Origin: Abelmoschus esculentus
Taxonomy: Eukaryota; Streptophyta; Magnoliopsida; Malvales; Malvaceae
Direction: 5' to 3'
DNA: 64,000 nucleotides
Assembly (NCBI GenBank): GCA_035048815.1
Contig: JAUCBN010000036.1
Coordinates: forward strand, 4,350,001-4,414,000
In this document: in pieces, positions 1 to 11,500 of the stretch
Numbering within the stretch: position 1 is the stretch's first letter
Layout of the letters: the number at the start of each line of letters is the position of its first letter
The notes under the pieces: model-generated
Told to the model about the DNA's origin: nothing
The model's database searches: none
What the model saw: the letters and a program-made list of their open reading frames with translations, nothing else
Program-made: the position numbers and the translations under genes

Positions 1-2601
1 GGATAAAGTTAACTGCTTATTGAGACATATAGTAACTGTATATACACCATGCTTCCTCAGTCCACATCAGACAAGCGGGAAAACAACTCAAGGACACACG
101 CAGATTAGTCCCTCCATCCTTAAATAACAGTTCAAACTTCATATTCATTACTTATCACAAATATATTAAATAATTACTTTCCATTGTTCCATTTTACTTT
201 TCGTCTCTCATGGTAGCAGCTTGATCTAGAAAAAGCACTTATTTCCAAGGATGCCTTCTCTCTGAATATTGGCAAGTGGCATTCAACCGAAGAATGTCCA
301 AAGCTAGTTTTCTGAAATGTGTTACCCGATATGAACTGTCTAACATTAATTTGGGACACAGAATCAGAATGGAGTTCTGCCGAGAACAAAATTCCCTATA
401 TCATTGACATGCACAATTTCAAGCATTCGAGAAAATAAATACAAAGTGAACAATTTCAAACAGTCACCAAAAGATAAAATATAAATAAAAGGCTAAAACT
501 AACAAACACCTGCTCAATTGCTTCTTCAGTGAATGGATGCCAGTAACGCATACCAACATACACTTTTGCAGGGACATTCTTTTCCCAAAGTGACTTTCTC
601 AACTCTTCAGCCTGAAATGGATAAGGATAGGGCAAAACATATCATGGACTCACTAAAGAGATACCAGCATGTATTATTTCAAGATTGCTTGAGGTGCATA
701 TTTTAGTTTTAGTGGCCAAGGAACCATCCAAACCATCAGCCAAAGCAATGTCAATTATATATCTGCTATATGATTATGAAGGCAGAAGTTTAAAAAATCC
801 AACAATAAACAAATAAAATCAATTTCCGCAATTTGGATACACCAATATTTTCATTTAGACATAAAACAATATTTAAAAATAATAATAATTGATTGGCACA
901 ATGAACAGAAATATAGAAGTCAAAAAACTAGAAGATTAACCTCTAGGTTGATAGATTCTATTACCAGTTCCGACATTTAAATGATCTCATTATATTTCTA
1001 GCACTTTCTGAGTCAAGGTTGCAAGATAAAGGATACTTATTGAGATTTGAGGGGATAAAACATTATCATTAAAAGTCAAATCAGGTAACAGCATAAAAGA
1101 ATTAGTGAAAGTGAATGTTTACAGAACATGTTTGTGCAGGGCAACATACTCAGTCACCTGAAAATTACTTCAGAATAGTTCAGGCCAATTTATTTCTTCT
1201 CTTCCACATTACTTAATGAGCATCATAGCAAACTGAAAATGGTAGGTTTTATAATATATAAATGTGTCCATAAGAAGCTCTAATGGTAAATAAAACAATC
1301 GTGCCTGAGCATCTGTAATTCGTCGAAGAGGAGAACCACCTCCAATTGAAGCATAGCCTTCCTTGCTCTTAGGTGCTCTAAGAACAGATATAAACTTTGC
1401 CAAGGGCCTTTGCAAAAAACGAAACAACCTTGGTAGTCGTATAATATCCTGTCCAGTTAGATAATTGGCATGAGAAAATATAACAGGATAAAAAAGGTCC
1501 AAGTAACTTGATAGAGGGAAAATATATTGCCAAATTCATTTTTGGGGGATTCTGGATTCTTATTTTGTTAACCTGACTCTTTTAACTAGAAATGGAAATA
1601 GATAAGGAGGGCTTTATCTTCTTATAAAAGGAAGTTACAGGGTAACTGTGTTAATCTCTTATTTCACTTATTATAATAAGAATCTAGGACTTTCCAAGTT
1701 CTTTTAAGTGATGCTGTATTAGATCCACCACACCAAGAAACCACTGCCTTAATGAGACAATATAACTAACATCTTTTGGATCATGATGAACTTAGTAGCA
1801 CAGCAAAAAAAAAAACGAAGTAAAACTTGAAACAAAGGATCTACATTTTTAACATGATACCCAAATTGTCCAGTGTTGTTAAACAGCCATTAAGATTTGC
1901 TGTGGCCTTATGTTAACCACCGTTGCCAATCATTTTGAGGTTTTCTTATAAAATTGTGTTCTTTTCTTTCCACGTGATAAACTCAATTGTATTTGTGTCA
2001 AGTGTTAGTGCTAGACCTCCGTGTGAAAAGGAATAATATATTTGTTATCATATAGAAGAAAGGTCACAATAATTTCTACAGAATCTAAAGAAGAAGAAAC
2101 GTAAGACAAAAATGAAACAAACCGGGTCGGCGAAAAGGTTAAACAAGAAAGGTTGCACATCGTCAAGGGTCTCGGGACCTCCAAGGTTCAGCAACAAAAC
2201 CCCAATCTTTTCCTCGCCAATGAAAGGCCCGGTGGAGATAGCTTGAGTGTTTGAAGTCACCAAAGCTCCCACGCCCGCGTGAAACAAATGTTTCTTATTG
2301 GTAATGGCATTGGACTGTTTAGGAAACGAAAAGTGAGTCATCTCGGGAACTAAGCAATGTCTGGACACCCTTTGAGACAGAGACAGAGCTCGAGGCGACA
2401 GTCTGAGAACATCCAAGGCATCAAAGAAAAACAAGGGTAAGGGTAAAACCAAAGAAACAAAAGCAAAATTAAGTGTACAAGAACATACAGACGAGGAAGC
2501 TTGCAATGGCGAGAAGCAGAGGTGAGGCATGGAGGATGAGGGAATGTTGAAGACGACGACACAGAACAGGAAGCTGAGCTTTGAATCCTTCCACTTCTCA
2601 T
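1..2601 (-). CDS. Ferrochelatase, plastid type (partial, 3' end outside window)
   Basis: Ferrochelatase inserts Fe2+ into protoporphyrin IX, the last step of haem synthesis, in the plastid. Four exons can be placed: 2489-2601, 2123-2402, 1305-1448 and 510-611 (213 codons). The later exons must lie left of position 1, so the last intron is over 509 bp. The start ATG at 2601 opens a Ser-rich, basic leader of about 95 residues that looks like a transit peptide. The family core begins at residue 103 (KIGVLLLNLGGPETLDDVQP) and continues with YASIGGGSPLRRITDAQ and the active-site region MRYWHPFTEEAIEQ. All exon phases join in frame. The third intron has a GC donor (CAG|GCACGA) and the others have GT. 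The N-terminal core matches plant FC2-type enzymes better than mitochondrial forms, as far as memory allows. The family call is firm; FC1 versus FC2 is not decided. Confidence 0.93.
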
Positions 2602-4285
2602 AGCTTTGTATTAAGTGGTTAATTCCTCAAAGCAATGAAACCCCAAATCCCTAACCCAAAAAAGAAACCAATCGAGCAACCCGAGATGAAAACTGCAAAC
2701 CAAAGGCACACTCTTTTTTCAGTTTCTTTCTTTCTTTGATAATTAATAATAATAATTAAGCTTTTTCCACCATTTTTAATCAGAAGGAAAGGAAGGAGAT
2801 GGGGGAGAGACGGATGAGAAGTGAAAGACACAACCCCTCTATAAAATCTTCTTTCGTTTTCATCCTCATCCTTCACTTTTATTCACTGCCTACCATTTCT
2901 CCCATTTTCTTTTTATTTTAATATTCTCAAAAAAATGTTATTTAAAAATTAAGAAATATTACAAATAAATATTAAAGAATAAAATTCAAAAACTAATAAA
3001 AATTCTAAAATATAAACTAAAAATTCAAGAAAATATTAAAAATCTCAAATTTTTTGTTCCGAGGTTGATTTTATCTTGTGGGTATTTTAAAAAATTATAT
3101 TTTTAGAGTTTGTTTTATTAATTTTAAGATCTTATTATTATTTTAAAAGTTGATAATTTTTAATTTTAATTACTTTTAATTTTTACTATTTTATTTTATT
3201 CAAATACTTTAATTTTAATTATTTATTGTTTTAAATATTTTTTATAATATTTTAAATTTTAAATATAATATTGGTATTCAATAATGGAGAGGGGTTCTAG
3301 TCCAGGTAGGTTCATCGTAGGCGGGGTAAAGAGTAGTGTTTCGCTATATGCGGCAAATCCATTGACAGGGATTATGACTGCAGTAAGAGGAGTCGAATTA
3401 ATAAAATATATTTTAAATTAATATATTATATTTTATAATTCAAATTTTATTTTAAAAAATTTAAATTGAGTAGAGTTTTTGATTTTCTGTAAAAGTTATT
3501 ATTTATCTTGTTATAATAAGATTTATTTTTAAATTTATCTAATCATATAAGGTATATATATATTTATATTTTTTATATTTTTATATATTGATATATATCA
3601 TAAAAAATAATTAATTCGTTTCGTACTTAAAAATAAATCATCTAATTATTAAAAATTTTGAATTATTTAAATTTCCATTTTACTATCCAAATTTAGTTAA
3701 GAAAGCGAGTACTGAACGCCCTTTTGGATTCGTAAGAATGGTTTTCATGGATACCTACTAAGAGGGCTAGGGTTAGTGATAAATGTATTTGAGGCGAAGC
3801 ACAACCCTAGGAAATAGCTTTGTAAGAAAACTGATATAGAAGTAGAGCGAAGGTGACGATCGGAATCGGACACCAACATGTGATCTTCAGTACTTAGGGA
3901 CTGATAAAGATAAAGGAAGTGATGTTGAGAGGAGATCGGAGGTGATTGTGGTGGGTGATGTGAACGAGAGTTCAGTCGCAGTCCTTAGTAAGTGTTGTTG
4001 GGGGTCAATCGACATTGTAGCATTCGCGTCATGAGGATCGTAGGGTATTTCTGCAATAGCATGAGCAAGTAAATGTGTGGATGGTTTAATCTGTTGGTGA
4101 AATGGTCGATGCAGGATGTTTCTTATAGTTTCTATAGTCGTGGAGTGTGGGTGATCATCTTCGGGGGTGTTTCTGCATGCATGGTTGGGTTTAACATTAG
4201 AGTGTATCGTGGAACCATGGGGTGCATAGGTGGTGGTGGACGGGGAGACTTTAGAGTTGTTATTGTTTGGGGGTAAATCTTTTAA
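2602..4285. other. Intergenic region upstream of the ferrochelatase gene
   Basis: The first 300 bp hold the probable promoter and leader of the ferrochelatase gene on the minus strand. Positions 2900-3700 are very AT-rich with no coding signal. Around 3300-3400 lies a short GC-richer patch of unknown origin. A 141-codon minus-strand frame at 3887-4312 is open, but it has low-complexity Thr/Ser/His/Pro composition, runs into the transposon starting at 4286 and matches no family I know, so I do not call it a gene. Confidence 0.5.
4277..4285. repeat. Left 9-bp target-site duplication of MULE 1
   Basis: The sequence atcttttaa sits directly outside the GGGTAAAC terminus and is repeated exactly at 5577-5585 outside the other end. 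Nine-base duplications are the mark of Mutator-like transposition. Confidence 0.9.
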
Positions 4286-5576
4286 GGGTAAACTACATAA
4301 ATGGTCTCCCAATTATGTCTCATTTATTTTTTATATTCCGATTATAAAAAATTACAAATTGATCCACTGATTATCTTTTTTATCACAAAGTGGTCCACTG
4401 CAGTTAAAAAAGTAACGAGAGTCTTACGTGAACGTTAAAATGCTGAGTAAGCTGTCCACGTGGCATCTCAATCTCTTTAATCCCAAACACTTTTAAGAAT
4501 TAAGATTCATAAACCATAATTTTAGAAATCCCTAAAAATCTTCTTCCCCTTAAATTTTAGGAGTTTCTTAGAGATAAAAACAAAGCGAAAGAGTTGTTAC
4601 ATTTTCATTATTTGATCTGCATCCTTCTTGTTTTTAAGAGAATAAACCAAGACCAGAATATTGAGATCGATGTGGAGGCAAAAATACAAGGTAGTTGCAA
4701 TGGTGCTTCCTGAATTCTTCTTATTAAAGCACTTTATATTAATAAGAGGAAGAAGTTGTGATGTCTTCTTGTGTGTCATAGGCAAAAAACTCTGTGATAT
4801 TCAGGTACAAAAAGCTAAATTTTGTGGCAATAAGGAATACTGTTGGTATGTCTATGCTGCTTGAATCTATTTAGTAACATTTTTGTAGTTTATTTTTGGT
4901 TGAACTTTGGTGATGATATTGCTTTTGGAGCAGCGATAACTACAAGGCTTTCGTACTGGATTTCCATAGAAGCTGTCCAAAGTGTTCATATAGCCTCTGC
5001 TTAAGTTGTTGTCAGGATATCTTTCAAGGGAATTTAGTTGAAAGTATCAAGGAACTTAACTGCAAATGCCCAAAGAGAAGGAAAACTTGTTTGCCTAGCG
5101 TTTGCCTTTTCAGTAGGAAATCTGTAAGAATAACTAGGAAAACTTCTCAGGGTAGGTCTATTGATTCTTCTGTATCATTGCTCAGTCGGAAAGCTCCTGG
5201 TGGCAGAGTTCCTATATCATGCCCACCCAGAGAATTTGGTGGCTGTGGCGATGGCCTTCTTGATCTGAGATGTATTCTGCCGTTATGTTGGTTCAAAGAG
5301 CCTTCGAATTAAAGGGAAAAAAGATTTTAGGGATTTCTAAAATTAGGATTTATGAATCTCAATTCTTCAGAGTGTTGGGATTAAAGGGATTGTAATGCCA
5401 CATTGACTGCTTACTCAGCATTTTAACGTCCACGTAAGACTCCCGTTACTTTTTTAACAGTAGTGGACCATTTTGTGACAAAAAAGATAGTCAGTGGACC
5501 AATTTATAACTTTTCATGGTCGGAAGATATAAAAAAAACTGAAGTATAATCGGGGGACAATTTATGTAGTTTACCC
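4286..5576. mobile_element. Pack-MULE-like element (MULE 1) carrying a captured gene fragment
   Basis: This is a 1291-bp element. Both ends read GGGTAAACTACATAAAT inward, and the inverted similarity extends about 270 bp on each side (left 4286 to about 4556, right about 5307 to 5576), with scattered differences. A perfect 9-bp target duplication flanks it. Long terminal inverted repeats plus a 9-bp duplication define a Mutator-like (TIR-MULE) element. There is no transposase inside, so it is non-autonomous. The interior is instead host-derived coding sequence with an intron, the arrangement known as a Pack-MULE. The arms have clearly diverged, so the insertion is not very recent. Confidence 0.9.
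4661..5312 (+). CDS. Captured fragment resembling the zinc cluster of a JMJ25/KDM3-type histone demethylase
   Basis: Two open segments, 4661-4845 and 4934-5312, join in frame (187 aa) across an 88-bp intron with a GTATGT donor and a CAG acceptor. The joined region reads like the cysteine-rich cluster in front of the JmjC domain in plant JMJ25 (KDM3-like H3K9 demethylases). Recognisable pieces are KLCDIQVQKAKFCGNKEYCC, DFHRSCPKCSYSLCLSCCQD and PPREFGGCGDGLLDLRC. The catalytic JmjC domain is absent. The first 45 residues or so, from the ATG at 4661, match the family poorly and may reflect indels. The reading frame is open through both exons and ends at a stop before the right inverted repeat, so a short protein could be made if the element is transcribed. 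Without expression data it should be treated as a gene fragment rather than a working demethylase. Confidence 0.7.
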
Positions 5577-5585
5577 ATCTTTTAA
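5577..5585. repeat. Right 9-bp target-site duplication of MULE 1
   Basis: This is an exact copy of atcttttaa at 4277-4285, placed directly after the terminal GTTTACCC of the element. Confidence 0.9.
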
Positions 5586-5760
5586 TTTCCACGGATTATA
5601 TGGATGAGATAGATGCCTTTGTGAACTTTGTGGTAGGTGAAAATCATTTGTCTCTTCATTTAATCTTTATTTATGTTTATGGTTGAAAATTTTAAAAAAA
5701 ATAAATTTTAAATTATAAGCCTTATTTTTTATATCATAAACCTTACACGTTAAAAAATAT

Positions 5761-5935
5761 ACCTTCCCCTGGTTTCTAAATCCTCTACTTTGAAGTGGAG
5801 GCATGGATGAAGGCATGAGAAAGAGGTAGACGATTTCCATCCTGGATAGCCGGTAAAAATCGTCTGCCTCTTTTTTATGTCTCCATTCGTGCCTTCATTT
5901 CAAATTAGAGATTTAAAATTCAAGGTTAGAGGTTG
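5761..5935. mobile_element. Small foldback (MITE-like) element
   Basis: Two imperfect inverted arms of about 75 bp face each other around a short loop near 5838-5856. The best-paired part is AGAGG(T)AGACGATTT on the left against AAATCGTCTGCCTCTT on the right, and GAAGGCATG against CGTGCCTTC further out. There is no coding capacity. A clear target duplication was not found, so the ends are approximate. Confidence 0.55.
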
Positions 5936-6166
5936 TGATTAGGGCTTAAAAAATTAGAGGTGATGTGTATTTTTAGGGTATAAAGTTTAGAATATAAAAA
6001 ATAAAAAATAAGAATTTAAAATTTAATATTTTAAAATATTTTAACATGAAACATAGATGAAGATATGATAAAGAGACAAAAAATCTTACTCCTTTATGAT
6101 ACAAGATAGTTTTTTTTGGATTTGGATATCAGAGGTGATGCCATTATTCACTCCTTTGCTGAAGAG

Positions 6167-6366
6167 ATTATACGGTGAACCCTGTTCACCACGTCATCCA
6201 TAGTCCAAGTAATCAAGATCGTTGATCTTTAAATAACCACCTAGTAACTACCCATCCACTAAGTTTATGTAGGAAAGAGGTGATGATTCACTTGAAAAAA
6301 ATTAAGATCAACGATCCTGATTGCTTAAACCATGGATAACGTGGTGAACAGGGTTCACTGTATAAT
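6167..6366. mobile_element. MITE, 200 bp, with about 60-bp inverted arms
   Basis: The left arm begins ATTATACGGTGAACCCTGTT and the right arm is its near-exact inverse, ending AACAGGGTTCACTGTATAAT. The pairing continues through CACCACGTCATCCAT and AAGATCGTTGATCTT. The middle about 80 bp is unpaired. The termini and the subterminal CCACGTCATCC resemble the foldback element at 45372-45631, so the two may be one family. Confidence 0.8.
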
Positions 6367-6540
6367 TTTTCCCTTTGCTGACTTCTCAGGAAGAGAGTAA
6401 GAAACTCGGGAATGAAGTTTTTGGAACTCAGCCATGTTTAAATAAAAATAATTTTAAATAGATATATTAAAATTTAAAATGTAAAATATCTCAAATATTT
6501 TTAAATATTTATTATATATATAAAAAACTTTCATATATAA

Positions 6541-6549
6541 ATTTTATTA
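6541..6549. repeat. Left target-site duplication of MULE 2 (one mismatch)
   Basis: attttatta lies directly outside the left terminus. attttatca at 8197-8205 lies outside the right terminus. Eight of nine bases agree. Confidence 0.65.
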
Positions 6550-8196
6550 GGCTTAACTCAGAAATAAATGTCTAAATTCTATACTTTTTTTAAAATAGAA
6601 ATCTAATGTTTTTTTAGCTAAAATAAGTGCTTGAATTATATATTTTTCTAAAATAGGTGCTTTATGTATTTTTTAACTGAAATAAGTATCTAAAATTTTA
6701 TTTTATTATTGTTTTAAAGTATCACAGTTAAAAAAATTGTTTAACCTATCGATTCCACTCTCCCATAACACTTTATCCTCTCCACTCTCCACAATTATCA
6801 ACGAAACGCCATGGTCGTCTTCTTCAACAACTACATCTGCCTCTCAGAATCATCTGCTCTTCTCCACCCATTCTTTTATATATTTCCCTTTTCGTCATGT
6901 TTTTGAATTTTTAGAATATGGTTTCAAGCCTGAAAGTAAATCCCATTATGTGGGTAATCTCAATGGCTTATATTGTCTGAGTAGAACTTCGATGGGGAAA
7001 CCTTGTTTAGCTTTGAGTATGATTTCTCTTTAGTTTACTGATGATGATATGTAAAAAAATTCCATGTTTTCTGCCATGGAAACAGCTTGCAAACGTGTTC
7101 CCAAAACTGACTGCTCATCTCCGTTTAAGGAGCTGAGAACTGTAACTTGTGGGCTTCTAGCTGTATGAACCGTTGCCACTGCAAATGGTGTGTATGATAA
7201 GCCACTCGATCTATGCTTCTGTGATTATACTAACGAGAAATCGAACCTGAAGGGGAAGACTCTTTCGGCTTACTTATGGCAAATGCTAAGGCCTGTTTTT
7301 AAGCAACCAAAAGCATTTAAAAAATCTTTTTACAGATATAGGTTAGTTTTGGTTATTTTTAGTTATTTTTTAAATTAGTTTTTTACCTAAATCCAAAAGC
7401 TAAAATTTTTAGCTTTTGAGTTGAATAAACTAATTTAAAGATAAAATTATTTATTTACCCTTATCATATATTTGTTAAAATAATATTTATACATATATAA
7501 TTATAAAATAATATATATTTTATAATATTTTATATTGAGAATAAAATTATTTTATTTTTAATTTATTATTAATTTATAATTGTTATGTTCGTATATAATC
7601 TAAAATATATATACTTTTAAATTAAATTTATAAAAAAATATTTTTATTATAATTTAAATTTATTTTTAATAATCATAACATTAATAAAAATTTAAAATTT
7701 TTAAATATAATTTAAGTTCACTGATACATCATGTCTAAAATAGACATTTTATCTTTTTAAAATTACTTTTTTACATCAATGACAAACACTACTTAATTTT
7801 CTAAAAATCATTTTTTCAACCACAGTTTTAAAATCACTTTTTCACCTGTACTTTTTATAAATAATGCCAAACTGGCCCTAAGTTTGATGGTGCAAACCAT
7901 AGAAAAAAATAGTTAAATAAAAATATTAGGTACTTATTTTAACTTAAAAGATATTAGACACTTATATTAGAAAAATTATAGTTTAAGCACTTATTTATAA
8001 GTTAAATAATTTTTTTAACGGTGTTACCTTAAAACAGTAACGTAATAAAATTTTAGGTGCGTATTTCAGCCAAAAAATATTAGGTACCCATTTCGGAAAA
8101 AATATATAGTTCAGACATTTATTTTAGCTGAAAAAAATATTAGGCATCTATTTCAGAAAAAGTGTATAGTTTAGACACTTATTTCTAAGTGAAATC
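6550..8196. mobile_element. Mutator-like element (MULE 2) with long inverted repeats
   Basis: This element is 1647 bp. The left terminal 190 bp (GGCTTAACTCAGAAATAA inward) and the inverse of the right terminal 190 bp (GATTTCACTTAGAAATAA inward) stay alignable throughout. They share phrases such as AAAATTTTATT and GTTAAAAAAATT. The flanks carry a 9-bp duplication with one mismatch. No transposase is seen. Between 6737 and 7378 there are two stretches with more coding-like composition (ORFs of 98 and 62 codons) separated by stops, possibly captured host sequence that I cannot identify. From 7380 to 7850 the element is very AT-rich. The divergence of the arms points to an old insertion. Confidence 0.75.
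6737..7378 (+). pseudogene. Possible captured gene fragments of unknown origin inside MULE 2
   Basis: One open stretch at 6737-7033 (98 codons; Ser/Thr-rich then VGNLNGLYCLSRTSMGKPC) and another at 7190-7378 (YDKPLDLCFCDYTNEKSNLK) have codon-like composition unlike the AT-rich surroundings. They sit on the same strand, and further coding-like sequence between them is broken by stops. I do not recognise the source protein. The position inside MULE arms suggests a second gene-capture event, but this is inference. Confidence 0.35.
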
Positions 8197-8574
8197 ATTT
8201 TATCATGTCATAATATTTTTTTTAATTTTCAACTCTTCTTAAATCTACCTCAAATTTTGAAAAATATATTTATTGATTCGATCCGATCCGATCCGGATAT
8301 ATTTTGTTTACGGATTCAACAATCGACCGCCAATCTTCTCTTCCATAATTTTCTTAGCAGGTTTGGTCAAATTGTCCTTTAGACGAATCGAAGTCCATCA
8401 TGGGTTGACCCAAATGGGTTCTTTGCACCGGTCGAAGCGAATTTATCTGTTAGAAGGAAGCTTTAGGATTGCTCAAAATCTGTGGCCCAAAACAAATACG
8501 AATTGAATCCCATTCAATAAAAATACCATTTATAAGCACCAACCAGAAACACTCTTAAAACAACAAGAAAAACA
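8197..8574. promoter_or_regulatory. Upstream region of the LepA gene
   Basis: This 378-bp gap between MULE 2 and the LepA start codon must contain the LepA promoter and leader. It includes a short GATCC-type repeat near 8278-8297. No confident TATA box was identified. The transposon therefore ends less than 0.4 kb from the start codon. Confidence 0.4.
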
Positions 8575-11500
8575 ATGGCCAAGCAGCTTTGCTCCGGGAC
8601 GACAGCCATTTTATCCATAAACTCATGGCAAGGGCAGCAGCAGCACCATTGGGCGAGGTCTCAGTTGTCCCCACGTCCTTTTTCAGTCTCCCGTCGCCTC
8701 ACCAAGCACACCCGGTTTCGAGTGGTCTGCCAGAGCGTCGAGACGCAGGCGAAGAGCGAGGTATATGACCCGGAGTTTGGTGCCAAAGTTGGGCAAGACC
8801 GTCTCTTGAAGGTCCCTGTTTCAAACATTAGGAATTTCTGCATCATAGCACACATTGATCATGGGAAATCAACTTTGGCGGATAAGTTGCTTCAGATGAC
8901 GGGTACTGTGCAGAAGCGAGAAATGAAAGAGCAGTTTCTTGATAACATGGACTTGGAGAGGGAAAGAGGCATTACAATCAAACTTCAGGTTGGTTTTTGG
9001 ATGTCAAAACCTTTTTTTTACAGAACCTAGTGCCGCTGAGTGTTTTGATGGATTTTTAGTACTCTTGTTTATTGTCAGTATATTTCTAGTTGTAGCTTGT
9101 TTTAGATTATCAGGCATTGTTTCATCCACTGACAAGTGTGAACGATCTTTACTAATCAACTTGCAAGTTTCAACAGCTTAGTTCCTAAGGAACTTTGTAC
9201 TTGAACATCATCCTTCTTTATGATAATGCTATTCGCTCCTTCAATCCCCTTATCTTTCAGTATAAACAAAAACAACAACAAAGCCTTTTTTCGGAGGTCA
9301 ATTGCAAAAAAAAAAAAAAAAAACACTTGTATGCACCCTACTCTTGCATTTAAATGGTTATATCCTTCCTGTTTTTGCCATCTCCTTTCTCATTGGAGCA
9401 ACAAACACGCCTATTAAAGTTTTTATTTATTCACATCCTTTCCTACTAAGTTCAGCCATGCTTGAATGAGACAATGATTTCTCTCTCTCTCAAGTTTCAA
9501 TATAATTCTCTCAAACATGTATAAGTTGATTGCCAAACCTTTTAAAGTAAACTCGAATAACCTGGCTTTCCAATGTGATTTTTTCCCTTGAAACTCTGAT
9601 GCCTGTTGTGAAAAGGCTTCCATACCATGTTCAGCTAGAAGAACTGGGCAGCCTGTAGCCCTTATTTGGTATCCTTGTAGAGTTTTGGGCTGTTCTTATA
9701 TCCCTAATTTCTTATCAAATTCATTATCTAGTGAGACACAGTGAGATACCATAATTTTATACTTCGAGTATAGGTGTAGGAGTGTTTATCTCTCCTATTT
9801 ATCCTTTTATATGCCTTAATGTGATACGATAACGATCTAGTTCCTTATATACCTTTCATATCAATTTCTCAAGGAATACATATATGCCTTACAACGGTTT
9901 TGAATGTTGACATGCTTTTTGAATATTGGAGAACTCATGCATCTAAGCTAAATGGTGTCAAAAAGGTCAGACCAAGTCTTCTTAGTTTTTCATGCTTGCT
10001 CTAAATGGAATCTGTTATGAGGCTATCACATGATTTTATATAGCTATTTCTTATGCCTTTCTCTTCCTTCCTTCTTTGAAATATTTCCAAATAGTTGATG
10101 TTCGAGCTAAATTATCTATTTGCAGGCATCTCGAATGCGTTATATGTTTCAAAATGAACCATATTGCCTGAATCTAATTGACACACCAGGGCATGTAGAC
10201 TTCTCTTATGAGGTACTCATCTCAATTTGATATATCAGATAACAGACAGAAAACTAGTGACTGCTTGACAATTTAATGTATAAGTGCCTCTTTTTATTTC
10301 TAATTCAATGTCAGGTTTAGATTTTTTTTTTCAATTGTAAAATAAGCTATCCTTCCCACATTTGCATGATCAAACCACAATAATGCGCCTTAGCATGCAA
10401 GCTGGAATGAAGTTATCTTATCCAACCAGGATTTGATGAAGTATAGATATTTATCATGGTCCATATATACTGAATTACAACTTCCAAGTCAAGAACATTT
10501 CTCAAATGACAAGGTTATTGTTGTTATGATTTATGAATGAAATGTGGGAACATTCTTCCTTTTTTGCCTGAGGGGACAAACATACATGGCACTTAAGAGC
10601 AACTTCTTTACAATCACATGTGCATAGATTCACTGGTGAAATTATTATTTTTATTACTTTCCTTGAATTTGATAACTATTTCCCCTTTCTCTTCGGCACA
10701 CCTTTTTTTATCTAGGTTTCTCGATCTCTTGCTGCATGTGAGGGTGCCCTACTTGTTGTAGATGCTTCTCAGGTTACTTCATTTTTGCCACTGCTTTGAG
10801 TTGCTAATTTAATCTCTTTAAATTGTGCCAACTGTCAAGTGATAGTTCACATTTACTTTAACCTTTTATTTTGAGGATATTGTGCTGAAGCTTAACTGTA
10901 GTTATATCTACCTTAGGACTTTTGCTACTGCTATTGTTAGTGTTATCAGACATCGTGTATTTTGTTGTAGGGTGTGGAAGCACAAACTCTTGCTAATGTG
11001 TATTTAGCCTTGGAGAACAACCTTGAAATTATCCCTGTAAGTTTTATCATCCTTTGGTTTGTTGTTTAACTTGATAAATTTACATTATGAAGTTAGCTAA
11101 TTGGTCTGGGCTGACTAAACTAAATTATGAAAAAAACCAAACACAATTATTTTAACTAACCATGCATGTGTTGTGGCTAGTGTTACTGTTTTATTTCATA
11201 AAAGACTTGGGTTTTCTTTGCACACTTTTTGTTATCCAGGTCATCTGGATTTGGTTAGTCTTCACATTAGACAAATGATATGAAAAGGGACAAACCAAGC
11301 TGTTTTCTCACGCTAATATCTAATACATTTAAAGGAATAATACTGAAATAACCCTTGTACTTTGCAAATGTTTCCTGTATAAGCCACTATTCTTCTTCAA
11401 CCCTGAATCAAATAAGTTTACCAAATCAGTGTTTGAGGCTTTTGACTGTTCGTTTTATTTTTTTATTTTCTCTATAATGGACATATGCCTCTGATTTCAG

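Noticed and set aside
2619..2876. 85-codon minus-strand ORF upstream of ferrochelatase
   Set aside because: It lies in leader/promoter DNA, has a stop before the ferrochelatase ATG and no family similarity.
3887..4312. 141-codon minus-strand ORF
   Set aside because: It starts inside MULE 1, crosses the element border into unrelated DNA and is low in complexity.
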